A stretch of 64,000 bases of DNA, taken from contig JAGTTD010000003.1 in the NCBI GenBank assembly GCA_018398585.1, positions 8,688,637 to 8,752,636 of the forward strand. The letters run 5' to 3'. Of the stretch, positions 52,729 through 63,161 are shown piece by piece. Position numbers and translations under genes: made by a program. Origin of the DNA: Simmondsia chinensis (lineage: Eukaryota > Streptophyta > Magnoliopsida > Caryophyllales > Simmondsiaceae). Position 1 is the stretch's first letter; each line of letters opens with the position of its first letter. Under the pieces are notes generated by a model. The model made no database searches. It saw only the letters and a program-made list of their open reading frames with translations, and was not told the DNA's origin.

Positions 52729-53300
52729 TTACAACAGAAGCATCACAAGGCCTACAATCCTGCATTTTAAAGCCTTTTGCAATAAGACAAAAATTCCATG
52801 AGACCTATCTCGATGTATTTGGATACCATGAACAAAAGGTGCTTCTTCAAGGTCTTTCATATCAAAATTTTTAGACAAGTATTGCTTAGCTTTACAAAGC
52901 ATTCCTAAATCATTCTTAGCTAGCAAGATGTCATCAACATACACAATTAAGAAAATAAACTTCCTCCCACTGATCATAAGGTATACACATTGATCAACTT
53001 TATTTTCAACTAAACCAAAAGACATCACCTTTTCATAAATTTCATATACCACTATCTCGAAGCCCGTTTCAAGCCATAAATGGGCTTTATATTATCTTTC
53101 TGAACCTCAATCAAAACTTTAGATTGATTCATATAAACTTATTTAAAACTGATCACCATTTATGGAAGTCATTTTCACATCCATCTAATGAAGCTCTAGA
53201 TCAAAATGTGCTCCAAGCGCCATTATGATCCTAAAAGAAACCTTAATGTAAATAGATGATATTTTTCTTTGTTCACTTTAAATGAAGCCTTTTGCAACTA
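52729..53300 (-). pseudogene. copia 2 reverse transcriptase
   Basis: YEIYEKVMSFGLVENKVDQC, VYLMISGRKFIFLIVYVDDI and LLAKNDLGMLCKAKQYLSKN with FDMKDLEEAPFVHGIQIHRD (52,729-53,052). The YVDD catalytic pair is intact. The N-terminal RT (53,050-53,430) is present in the complement in broken frames (the AFLNGEL / KPIYGLKQ-type region is degenerate). Confidence 0.8.
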
Positions 53301-53433
53301 GTCTTGCTTTGAAACACTCAGTTTTCCCTATAAAATCTCCTTTAGTCTTAAATACCCATTTACAATCAAAAGGCTTCTGATCCTCTGGAAGTTCAACAAG
53401 TTCCCAAACTCCATTATCATTCATAGACTACGT

Positions 53434-54483
53434 TCATCTATCATAGCATTGATCCACAAGAGCAATGGTCTGATTACCCATTGGTAATGGAATAGTAACA
53501 ATTATGCTACTATCATTCTTAGAAACTACTAAATGATTTGACATATTTCCAACATCGAACTCCAAAATTTTCACTATATTTGATTCCATAATCCTAGTAC
53601 CATATGTAGGATAGGAAAACATATATCCCTTAGAGTGTTCAGGGTACCCAATGAAGTAGAAACCGGTGGCTCTAGGGCTAGTTTTTCTCTCACTTGGATT
53701 ATAAATCGTCATCTCACCAAGGCAACCACAAACATAAAAAATAGTTCAAACTAGGTTTTCTATCTAATTAAAGTTCAGAAGGAGATTTTGGAATGGATTT
53801 GCTTGGAACATTATTAAGGATACAGCAAGAAGGTTTAACGGCTTCCCCCCCAAAGAACTCTGGAAAATTAGTAACACTCATCATGCTTCTCATCATATCT
53901 TTAAGTGAATCATTTCTCCTTCATGGCACATCATTTTTTTCAGGGCTACCAGGCATGGTATACTGGGTAATAATCCCACAATCCTGCAAGTACTTGGCAA
54001 ATGGCCCCATATGCTGCCTAATGGTGTCATGTCTGCCATAGTGCTCGCCTCCATGGTTAGGTCTTACAATTTTGATAACCTTCCCAATTGTTATTAAACC
54101 TCGGTTTTGAAAGTTCTAAAATTTCGACAGCTTCAAATTTTCTCTAATCAAATAGAGGCATCCACAATGAAAGAAGTCATAGGTAAACTTGACTAAATAT
54201 TTGTTACCACACAATGTAACATAATGAGGCTACTAATATTTGCCTATATTACTTTTAAAGGGTCAAAGCTGCAGGTAACCTTCATGTTTTAATCCTAGTT
54301 AGTTTACCCCTAATGCACCCAATACAGGTTTCAAAATCATCAAAATTAAGAGTTGGTAACATGTCATGTTTTATAAGCCTTTGGACTCTCTCTCTTTTGA
54401 AATATGACCCATTCCTTTGTGCCATAACAAAGAAAATTTCTCTTTTATTAAGCTTCTTTTAGAGGCACATTTTTCAAGATTAA
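53434..54483 (-). pseudogene. copia 2 GAG-pre-integrase and integrase
   Basis: The minus strand reads LWHKGMGHISKERVQRLIKH and FETCIGCIRGKLT (about 54,310-54,450), the GAG-pre-integrase/zinc region. Then VVRPNHGGEHYGRHDTIRQH and GPFAKYLQDCGIITQYTMPG (about 53,950-54,070), FFGGEAVKPSCCILNNVPSK, and a C-terminal part RATGFYFIGYPEHSKGYMFS (53,434-53,712). In the second-Asp motif the usual R-S-D reads R-P-N, so the catalytic Asp is lost, and the AERRN Glu block carries a stop. Degenerate. Confidence 0.75.
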
Positions 54484-55807
54484 GGCTCCATTTGTTTCAG
54501 GGGAAGTATTTTTTCCCCCAAAAAATATTTTCCTCAGAAAAAGGTTTTCTAAAGAAAAACAAATTCTAATTAAAGTTTTTTGTTATTTGTTTCAATGGAA
54601 AATGTGCTCTCACCTCCTTATATTGCTTATTTGTTCTAAAAGAAACAATCTTCTATTAATCGTACTATACCTTGTTATAAGATAATATAAAATAGGAAAA
54701 CTATATATGGCAAGTTATATAAGCTTCATTTGGTCGTGAAAAGGTTATTTTTTAAAGAAAAATAAGAGAAATTTTTGACTTAGGGACTTAAGGTTTGGGC
54801 ATTTATCACCTAGATAACCTAGACATTTCGAAATATACAATGAGGCTCCCCAATGTTTCAAAATTTTATCATTCAAGTATCAAGCATGGTGAATTTTTAT
54901 CAAGATATAATAAATTTTCATCATATAACGTTGACATGGTACGTGATTACAATCATATATATAATTATATTAATATTTTTAACAAAAATGCAGTAGATTA
55001 CGGAAATAATTCACTAAATTATGATGAAATATATCGACATATTAATTAAATAATGTGCCATATAAGCATTTTACAATTAAAAATCCTATTATCATGATAG
55101 ATGACACATATATTGTTATAATTATGTTCCACAATAGAACTTTCCAATAAAAATCTATCGAACTTTGGCAAATGATACCTAATTTATAGAATTCTTAAAC
55201 TTTAACATACCTGAGTTATAAAGTCTTGGAACCTCAGGGTACATTATTGTATATATAAAAAATTAGGATATTTATGTGATACATCATCACACATCAGGGA
55301 ACCTAAGTGATAGATTGTCAAAAATATATATTAGAAAGGAAAAGTAATTCCAAGAAAATGTAAATTGATAAATAATTTTCTTATACTTCGATTGATGTAA
55401 ACATTTTTTTGTGATTATATTCACTGTATGTTGAAATAGTGAAGACCTTTAAATTTTAAAATAGCAGTCATGAATGATAATCAAATTGGATCGCATAATT
55501 CTGTCCAAGAACAAGCCCAACTTATCATTATTTGTTCTGTCTATATCCCATATTATTACTTCTAGCGATCTATGATCCCATTCAATTCATTTCCATATGA
55601 TCCATATTAGACTGACATATGCCCCAAAACTTTTTAAACCACTTGGAATGTTGACTTCCCTTCTTTTATAAAAGAAAAACATTTTCCCCATTTTGGAGGA
55701 AAGTTTTTCCTTTGGAAAACATTTTCCGTCAAAAAGTGCACGTCAAACAATGAAAAACAGAAAAACCATTTCCAAGAATCTCTTTTTCCTTCAAAACAAA
55801 CGAAGCT
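54484..55807. mobile_element. Harbinger-like non-autonomous DNA transposon, copy 2
   Basis: Left end GGCTCCATTTGTTTCAGGGG; complemented right end AGCTTCGTTTGTTTTGAAGG. Flanked by TAA at 54,481-54,483 and 55,808-55,810, the 3-bp target usual for PIF/Harbinger. Interior homology to copy 1 includes TTGTTATAAGATAATATAAAATAGG-type sequence and GTTTGGGCATTTATCACC. Copia pol sequence continues across the insertion. The 54,795-55,049 ORF is AT-driven and not a transposase. Confidence 0.8.
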
Positions 55808-55810
55808 TAA

Positions 55811-56330
55811 AAGGGTCACAATAATTATCTGATGATAAAGACAATTTGTATCAGCCATGTGACATACATATTCACCAATAACTTTAGAACTGAAAGATAA
55901 TTGTACTTGGCCATTGCTAAACTTAAAACTATAACCAAACTTGTCCAAAATAGAAACAAAAACTAAATTTAGCCTAAAAGATAGTATATAGAAAATATTT
56001 TCCAAAACAAGTTCAAAACCTAAATATAAAAGTAGATTGACAGAACCTATAAACTTGACCTCAACAATGACATTATTCCCAAGTTTAATCTCATACTCTA
56101 ACTTACGCGGTCTTTGTATTTTTTTTCTTTTTTTTTTTTGAACCCCTGCCATGTTACAGTATGAACAATTGCACCACTATCAATCCACCAAGTATTTGAT
56201 GGTACATCAACTAAATAAGATTCTAAACAAGCATAAGCTAGTGAGTTACCTTGTTCTGCTTTCTTTTTCTCTAGCCAAGAACAGAACTTAGTGCATTCAA
56301 CCCTTTTATGAGCTCTTTTCTGGAAGAAGT
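55811..56330 (-). pseudogene. copia 2 nucleocapsid knuckle and protease region
   Basis: Complement reading from right to left: CYFCRKRAHKRVECTKFCSW (C-x2-C-type knuckle region, about 56,270-56,335), TWWIDSGAIVHTVTWQGF with the DSG active site (about 56,150-56,195), then YEIKLGNNVIVEVKFIGSVN and NLVFVSILDKFGYSFKFSNG (55,811-56,100). A homopolymer-rich insertion near 56,110-56,140 shifts the frame. The annotated start of this frame at 56,152 is internal. Confidence 0.72.
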
Positions 56331-56746
56331 AACACTTCTTTTCAAATTTAGTAGCAGCAATTTTAGGCCCTCTTATATTGTAAGTCTGACCTGTATATCA
56401 CCCTTATTAAAACCCTCACCTTTATTAAGCATGCAGAACTTAGACCATGAGATACTAGCCTTATCAAAATTGGGTTTGGGGTTATTAACTAGCAGTACAA
56501 CATGAGGTAAAAAGTCCAGGGTTTTCACTCTTGACTTTGTTTTGCACTACAACACATTGGGTCAAGAGATTATTGATAGACTAGGTTTCCTTTTGGGTAT
56601 TATAGGTAGTCCAGATTTAGGAAAAACTAAAGGTAAAGTGTTAAGAGCATGATGAATTATAAAGGAATTAGGAAGGATCACATTACAAGATTTGAGTTTA
56701 ATTTGGATGTGGACCATTTTCAGGATATAGTCTCTAACACCACTGA
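56331..56746 (-). pseudogene. copia 2 gag C-terminal part, truncated by insertion
   Basis: The complement gives fragments such as VILPNSFIIHHALNTLPLVF and LLVNNPKPNFDKASISWSKF, resembling the end of a copia capsid followed by the linker to the knuckle. It stops at 56,746, where the Athila-like LTR starts with TGTAG. The continuation should be found to the right of this window. Confidence 0.5.
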
Positions 56747-58180
56747 TGTAGTTTTAAAAGTGTTTTAAAACCATGTACTTGCAAGCATACGAGTTTTTCG
56801 TGGCTAAGTTAGGTATATGGGTGTCGTATCCTTAGAGAATCAGTATAAAGTTCAATTCAATCTTTATCGAGCAGTTAAAATTGGGTTTTTGTGGAGAGGG
56901 AGTGAATTACTAAACAAACTAAAGTAAAACGATAAATAGTCAAATCAATCAAGGATAGTTTAGGGTATTAATCAGGGTTTAGCCTAAATCGAAACTTATT
57001 TTTATATTTTCTCACGACAATGACTTTTTAAGGTTTAGGCTACAAGCTTTTAACCTAAATTGAAATTAAACTAGGACTATATCTATCTTATTACTCTAGG
57101 TGTAGCATGGATTAACTCAATAACACAAACAAATTCTTTTTTCACTCCTAATTAAGTATTAATTTATATGAAAATTGTGTTTAGGGTTGGGTACAATATT
57201 AATCATAACCACTCATGAAGAACATGTTATACTACAATTTAGACTACAAGCACATGACAACACGTGAATAAGATTAGAAATCAAAACATGGTGACAAGGA
57301 CATAATGAGAAAACAAATCTTAAAGTATAAAACTCCCTATAGGAGTGCGAAAATGGTATAACAAAAGCCATTATAGCACATAAAACATAAATCCAGGATA
57401 CGGATGGCTATCCATCCTTCACCCCTAAATTAAGAGTCTACTCCTCCATAGAAGTTTTATACATCACGAATTCAAAAGAAAATGAGAAGGAAAAAAAACT
57501 CATAGATTGAAGTCTCCCTCGATCGATGTTGACTCGACTCTTGCTTTGACCCCAGTACTCCGACCACTTACGCTTCAGCCTTGGATAAAATCTTGATATC
57601 TCTTCGCGGCTTGGGGAAGGAGGAGAAGAGAGAATAGGGCAAAAGGTAGGAAAAATTAGGTGTCCTCCTCCCTTTTTATAGAGGCGGTGTGCCCTAAGGG
57701 CATGTGGGTCTTTTTTGGTAGCATGCCGTTAATTAAGATGCACGTAACTTTGGATCTATAAGAAGTTACAGGCCAAATTATATATCAAATCGAAGCTTCT
57801 AAAGAGATCTACACGATCCCAATGGTATCGTCAGTGGGATTGGATAATATTAGGTCATGAATGCTCTTCTTTTAATCTTTTGGTCGTTTTAAACTTTACC
57901 GATTGCCAAAATTCTTGGTGGATCAATCCGCGCACCCAAGGGAAGACTTTGCTAGACTGAATTTTGACACGATGGGTACTTATTTTACACATGTGGTCAA
58001 ATTTCTCATTGTAGTCTTCAAATATACCTAAATTATGCTTGATTTCGTCACTTTTCAACCTTTGTTGGTTCCATGCATTCCAAGTTTAAATGTACCTAGA
58101 TTGTAATAAAACATACATGTACAAGCCAAATATGTCGCAGGAATGAGGTATAAAATATATACAAATAAGGCACATTAACA
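56747..58180 (-). repeat. 3' LTR of Athila-like copy 2
   Basis: Plus-strand TGTAGTTTTAAAAG to CACATTAACA; on the minus strand it starts TGTTAATGTGCC after TTTAGGGA. Homologous to 62,476-63,161 (CAAGCATACGAGTTTTTCGTGG / CAAGCATACGAATTTGTCATAG; AAAACGATAAATAGTCAAAT). A TATA-like stretch is the complement of CCCTTTTTATAGAGGCGG (57,671). The ORF at 57,855-58,058 is inside the LTR and not a gene. Confidence 0.78.
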
Positions 58181-59690
58181 TCCCTAAACAAAAACCTTGC
58201 ATGTCTTCAAGCAAGATTCAGCTCAAATTAGCCAAAGATAAAAAAAAAAATTTAATCAAGCATGTAATGACAAGAATTACTTGCAAAAAATATTTCTTAG
58301 CAAATTTGAAGGTGTACCTGAAAGTGACGAATATTTATGTAATGTTATTATTATAATGGTTCCAACTCAAGTTCTCATGATTTAAATCCTTTTATTAGTG
58401 AGTGAGCTTAGAACTTCTCTTTCCTTTTTCCTTATTCTAAACCTTCTATATTTAAGATGAATAAAAGAATAATTAAAGTAATCATTTATCCTACCAAATT
58501 ACCCCTAATCAATAAAGAAATCTCAAGACTTCTCTTTTCTCTCTTGTTTTTTTTTTTTTTTTTTTCTGCTTCTCTCTTTGTTTTTTCAAGTAACTCATGA
58601 TCAGGCATGTTTCCCTAAGACCTATGTAGCGAGTTTTCAGCAGGTGACTCCCAATCCAATTAGCTCAAGGCATCGAGTGAAGAGCACTTCTCGAACCTAA
58701 TGGCTCGAGTTAAAAGAATTCACAACCTAAGCCGTTACTAGCACATGCCTTCGAAAAATATTTCATTCATATTAGGCATTTGTGCTTATTAAAGTGACTT
58801 ACAGAGGTTTATTCTTCTGAAGCTTTTCCTGTGGCGTGTGTAACGAGCTTTTGGCCAGCAGCTCCCGACCCAGTTGGCTCAAGGTACCAGCCGTTAAGAC
58901 ACCCCTATTGGCTTAATTGCTCGGGACACATGGCTATAAGAACTAACAAGTCAAGAGCACTTTCCTAATTGAATAGGCATTAGTACCTTTTTTTTTAATA
59001 GAATCACTCAAGATAAAGAGATAAACTATTGATTTCAATATTGTTAGGAATAAAATGTTTGATTCAAATTTCTAAAATTATTCCCACAATCACAACTTAA
59101 AACATAGGATTTGTCACAAGATTAAGGGTGAAATGTAATAATCTCTCCAAATAATTAAAAGATAAAAATAATAAATTCAACAGTCAGATCTAAAAATAAT
59201 CTTATTACATAAATATTCTAACTGTCATAGCATATCTCAAATTTGTGCTTAAATATAGGTCACAATAATTCTACGCTAATCCATGTACAAGCTCAACTAA
59301 TTTAAGTAAAATTATGCTAAAAGGAAAAACAAAAGTTTAAACCATACAAGCTATCCCCAAACCCAAACCTTGCATTGTCCTCAGTACAAATCAAACAAAA
59401 GTAAATACAAGCAACGAAAGGAAAGAGACGGCCTGAAATATATATGGCGAGGAGTGGACATATTCAGTTATGCATGGTGAACAAATCCAAAAAGAAAAGG
59501 ATGAAATAATGAGCTATAAAACAAGGCATTAAAGACAAAATAATAAACAAACTTGTTAGTAGGATTAAGAAATATGGACAGTACAAGTCTTTAATATAAG
59601 AGAAACAAAGTAGTCATAGTAGGTATAACAAAGAGTCCTGAAAAGTAGAGAGGGATCAAACAAAAAAAATCAAAGTAAATAATGAAACAG
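58181..59690 (-). other. 3' noncoding region of Athila-like copy 2 with paired hairpins
   Basis: Hairpin 1 (minus): GAGC (58,864-58,861) and GCTC (58,848-58,845). Hairpin 2: GAGT (58,650-58,647) and ACTC (58,634-58,631). Both loops are 12 nt. They sit in words GAGCCAACTGGGTCGGGAGC and GAGCTAATTGGATTGGGAGT, homologous to 5044-5063 and 5254-5273 in copy 1. Otherwise AT-rich, with a T run at 58,548-58,565. No ORF of note; the region between protease and LTR lacks any pol domain. Confidence 0.65.
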
Positions 59691-62188
59691 AATAGGTTAG
59701 GTTGCCTCCCAGAAGTGCTAAGCTTAACGTCTTTAGCCGGACGTGGTGTACACGTAAAGTTAACCAAAATCTGAGGCAACATTCTCGATATAAATAAGGT
59801 TGAACTTGTAAGGGCAATCCCCCAACCCAATTCCGTTTCTAGACCTATGACTATCAAAGAGAGGAACATGGACAACATCAGGGTCTTGAATCTGTATCCT
59901 AACAAACTCAGGTGATGAGTGGCACTTAATGCACAGTTATCAACACAGACAGGGACATTATTTCAGTCAACACTTTTAGTAGAATCGGGTGCACCCAAAT
60001 CTATCAAAGGGTCAATGTAATCAACCCTATAGCATTCTAACATGCCCTCAGGGTGCCGAGCAATGTTCGAATCCTTTAATTTTCCCTTAAGGTTCCCGAA
60101 AGAAACCTCTAACACTCACATCCTACAGTGAATCACAGCGTCTGTCGTTGCCAAGAACGATCGACCTAAAATAATAAAATTGTTTCCCTTCGGCCTAGGA
60201 ATAGTGTCTGTATCTAACACAAAAAAATCAATTGGGAAGACAAGCTTGTCAATCTTGACAAGCACATCCTCCACCACCCCATGAGGTACACACTCTGTCC
60301 TATAGGCCAATTGAAGTGCAACATTAGTTGGCTTAAGGTCTCCTATACATAATTTCTAAAAAACTGAGTAAAGGATGAGGTTTAAACTCGCTCCTAAATC
60401 TAAAAAGACTCTACTGGTGTAACATTCTCCGATGACACATGGGACTGTAAAGGCCATGGGATCTCTAAACTTGGGCAGGGTGCCCGACACCAGAATGCGA
60501 CTCACCTTCTCAGTAAGTTGGACCTTCTTCGGAGTGTGTGCCTGTGCGTGCTTCTTCTTAATGCAGATGTCCTTAAGAAACTTATCATACATAGAAATGT
60601 GTTTAATGACATCAATTAATGGCAAGTTGATTTTCACATCCCTAAACAAGTCTATGAGGTTAATCCTCTTTGGGTTGTCCTTTTCCTTTGGTCTAGCTAA
60701 AGCTGAAGGGAAATGTATGACAAGTTCGTATGACCTTTCTTGTGATCCCTCTCCAACGATAATGGGAGAGGAATCCATGCTTTTCTTCTCAATCTCGATC
60801 TCCACAGCCCTAAGGTTCCCTTCTCCTAACACTAACACAACCTTAACTTGCTCTTGAGTGAGCAATTTAGGGTTAGAACTAGTCGACCCCGACGGGTTTG
60901 TGAGTGGTTGGGAGGGTAATCTCCCTTCCTCTTTCCTATTAAATGCTTGGGCTAATTGTACTACATGGTTCTCTAATTTAGCAATAGACTGAGTATGAGA
61001 CGGAACCAATTGTGCAGTGCCCTTTATAAACTAGAGCATACGCTCCTGAAACTGAATATCCAGGAGGTGGGGAGGAAGCTTAGCATGAGTATAGTAGAAT
61101 AGATAAGCATCACGCCTTTGTGTATTACCTACAAACCCAGGTGTTTGATGTCTCGTTGGTTGCATTTGATCATCATTTTGTTTTCATGAGAAGTTAGGAT
61201 GATTTTGCCATCTTGGGTTGTACGTGCTCAAGTATGGGTTGTTGGTTTTTGAGTATTCTTGCACCGCATAAACTTGTTCCTCCATAGATTTAAGGTATTG
61301 TAAGGCAGATGGACTTTCCAACATGACATGATTAGTGCTAGAGCAAATATCATAATGGGTCAATGACTCAACAGCGTTAGCTACATAAACATCAGTAGGA
61401 TTTGCTTGAAAAGTCAATGTTTGATCAATCTTTGCACTAGGTGTTTCAATTTTCAACGCTAAGTCATCGCATTATGTCACCTCATAGATACCTTGCTTGT
61501 TCTCCTTAACTACCCTAACCAAAGAGGCTCGGTCCAAGGAGTGTTCATTGAAGCATTCAAATAGCGTCCACGCCTCATCCTCGTCTTGTTGGTTAAATGC
61601 TCCTCCACATGATTTAGCAACCATCTGTTTGTTGGACACAGTAAGACCATCGTAGAAATTCTGAACTACAGCCCACTTAGGAGCTCCGTGGTGGGGACAA
61701 CTTCAAAGAAGGTCCTCAAACCTCTCCCAACTCTTGTGAAATTGTTCTTAATCTTGTTGTTCAAAACTGTTTATGGCTTACCTAATAGCCATACTCTTGG
61801 CTTGAGGGTAAAACTTAATCAAAAATATTTGTTGTAGATCTGCCCAAGTTGTGACTTCAATCTTGGGCAAGGATCAAAGCCGTCGTTTAGCTACATCTTT
61901 TAGTAAGAACAGAAAAAGACATAGCTGAACTGCATCGTGCAACACACTTTGATAATGACATGTTTCGTAAATTTTGAGAAAAGCACCAAGGTGTTCGTAC
62001 GGGCTCTCATTTGATTTCCCATAAAAAGTGGGAAGCATGTTAATGGTCTCAGGATTTATCTTGAAGTTTGCATTACCCACGATGGGTAACACAACTTCGG
62101 TTAGTGCAATGTACGTTCGGGGAAAAAAATAATCCCCAATCATAAGTTGAACAGTTTCCGCCAACTGTGGAATGGGGTTGTCGGCCAT
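59691..62188 (-). pseudogene. Athila-like gag-protease polyprotein
   Basis: The ATG at 62,188 gives MADNPIPQLAETVQLMIGDY. Capsid: NPETINMLPTFYGKSNESPY, EHLGAFLKIYETCHYQSVLH (to 61,874). After a frame break, YDICSSTNHVMLES and NPYLSTYNPRWQNHPNFS (61,184-61,456). Then a 217-codon frame (60,356-61,009) with PMAFTVPCVIGECYTSRVFL and DLGASLNLILYSVF, where DLGA is the Athila/Tat protease active site. Then GNNFIILGRSFLATTDAVIH (60,116-60,310). A conserved tail ends near 59,700 with the complement of GGTTGCCTCCCAGAAGTGCT. Frame breaks at about 61,870, 61,180 and 60,350. No RT follows. Confidence 0.78.
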
Positions 62189-62448
62189 GGTTGCACTTGG
62201 ATGCACAGCTTGAAACAACTCACTAGCCAAACAAGAAGGGAGAAATATAAAGAAAAAATAAAATTATTTAAGAAATAAATAAATTAAATATAAAAAAATA
62301 TTGTAAAATAAATTTAAGTCAAATAAAATATTTTTTTCAAAAAATTTTAAAATTAAACAAAATTAAAAAAATTGACTTTTTAAAAAAGTAATAAAAATAA
62401 TAAAAAAAAAGCACTTGAAATTTAGTAACTCAAACTTTGACTACCGAT

Positions 62449-62466
62449 TCCCCAGCAATGACGCCA
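62449..62466 (-). other. primer binding site, tRNA-Asp type
   Basis: The complement reads TGGCGTCATTGCTGGGGA. Athila/Tat elements typically use TGGCGCCGTTGCCGGGGA, complementary to the 3' end of tRNA-Asp; three positions differ here. It lies 9 bp from the LTR edge. Confidence 0.7.
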
Positions 62467-62475
62467 AAAACTTAA

Positions 62476-63161
62476 TGTAGTCTTAAAGGTGTTTTAAAAC
62501 CGTGTCCTAGCAAGCATACGAATTTGTCATAGCTAAGTCAGATATACGGGTGCTGTATCCTCAGGGAATCAATATAAAGTTCAATTCAATGTTTATCGAG
62601 CAGTTCAAATTGGGATTTCTGTGGAGAGAGAGTGAATCGCTAAACCAACTGAAGTAAAACGATAAATAGTCAAATAAATCAAGGATAGTTTAGGGTATAA
62701 ATTAGGGTTAGCCTAAATGGAAACCCATTTTTATAGTTTATCACGAAAATGACTTTTTAAAGTTTAGGCTACAAGCTTCAAACCCAGATTAACATTAAAC
62801 TAGGACTTAGGGTAATGAACTAGTCTAAGAGCATAACCTATCTTATTACTCTAGGTATAGCAAGGATTATCTCAATAGTACTACTAAATTCCTTCATCTC
62901 ACTTAATTTCATGTTAAACCTAGATTAATACTTAAGTTAGGGCTTAGCGTGATGAACTAGTCTAAGGACATAACCCATCTTATCACTCTAGGTGTAGCAT
63001 GAATTATCTCAATAGCACTAACAAATTCCTCTATCACTCCTAATTAAGTATTAATTTATATAAAGATTGTGTTCAGGGTTGGGTACAATATGAACCCTTA
63101 ACCACTCATGAAGAACATGTTATACTAAAATCTAGGTGTCCTAGATATTTTTTGGACTACA
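62476..63161 (-). repeat. 5' LTR of Athila-like copy 2, interrupted
   Basis: Starts TGTAGTCTTAAAGG on the plus strand and matches the 3' LTR to GAAGAACATGTTATACTAAA (63,129). It contains a ~150-bp extra repeat of its own sequence: GGTATAGCAAGGATTATCTC at 62,863 and GGTGTAGCATGAATTATCTC at 62,989. A ~20-bp insert at 63,136 is followed by ACTACA, and then the homology ends at 63,161. Confidence 0.7.

Larger units (their letters stand above)
50960..52935 (-). repeat. ~1-kb internal tandem duplication in copia 2
   Basis: Unit 1 (about 50,960-51,985) and unit 2 (about 51,995-52,935) both run from AATGYCCTTCGATAATARCA through the RNase H end (complement of LADPLTKYLRP / LADPRAKDLRP) to TTAGCTAGCAAGATRTCATC (complement of the DDILLAK site). 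The joint falls at the RT active site: after GCAAGATATCATCAACACAC the sequence jumps back to AAAATGCCCTTCGATA. Confidence 0.8.
50052..56746 (-). mobile_element. Ty1/copia retrotransposon 2, rearranged, 5' end outside the element seen
   Basis: On the minus strand: gag end (56,746-56,331), knuckle/protease, GAG-pre-integrase, integrase, RT, RNase H, 3' noncoding and 3' LTR (50,052-50,462). A ~1-kb stretch covering the RT end and RNase H is present twice. A Harbinger-like element interrupts the gap between the protease region and GAG-pre-integrase. At 56,746 gag stops abruptly at the LTR of the Athila-like element, so the 5' part of this copia should lie beyond the window. All frames are broken. 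Confidence 0.78.
56747..63161 (-). mobile_element. Athila/Tat-like non-autonomous retrotransposon, copy 2
   Basis: 3' LTR (56,747-58,180), purine-rich end, noncoding 3' region with two hairpins, post-protease tail, protease, gag (start 62,188), primer site (62,449-62,466), 5' LTR (62,476 to at least 63,161, then invaded). No RT, RNase H or integrase frame exists between protease and 3' LTR. Gag and protease motifs (NPYLSTYNPRWQNHPNFS; DLGASLNL; ILGRSFLAT) are Athila/Tat-type. The same order occurs in copy 1 at 2157-7410. Confidence 0.75.

Noticed and set aside
57855..58058. 67-codon minus-strand ORF
   Set aside because: It lies inside an LTR defined by its partner copy and terminal sequences, and has no known domain.
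59591..59905. 104-codon minus-strand hydrophobic ORF as an env-like gene
   Set aside because: It overlaps the conserved post-protease tail in a different frame and is not open in the homologous part of copy 1. The hydrophobic look comes from T-rich codons.
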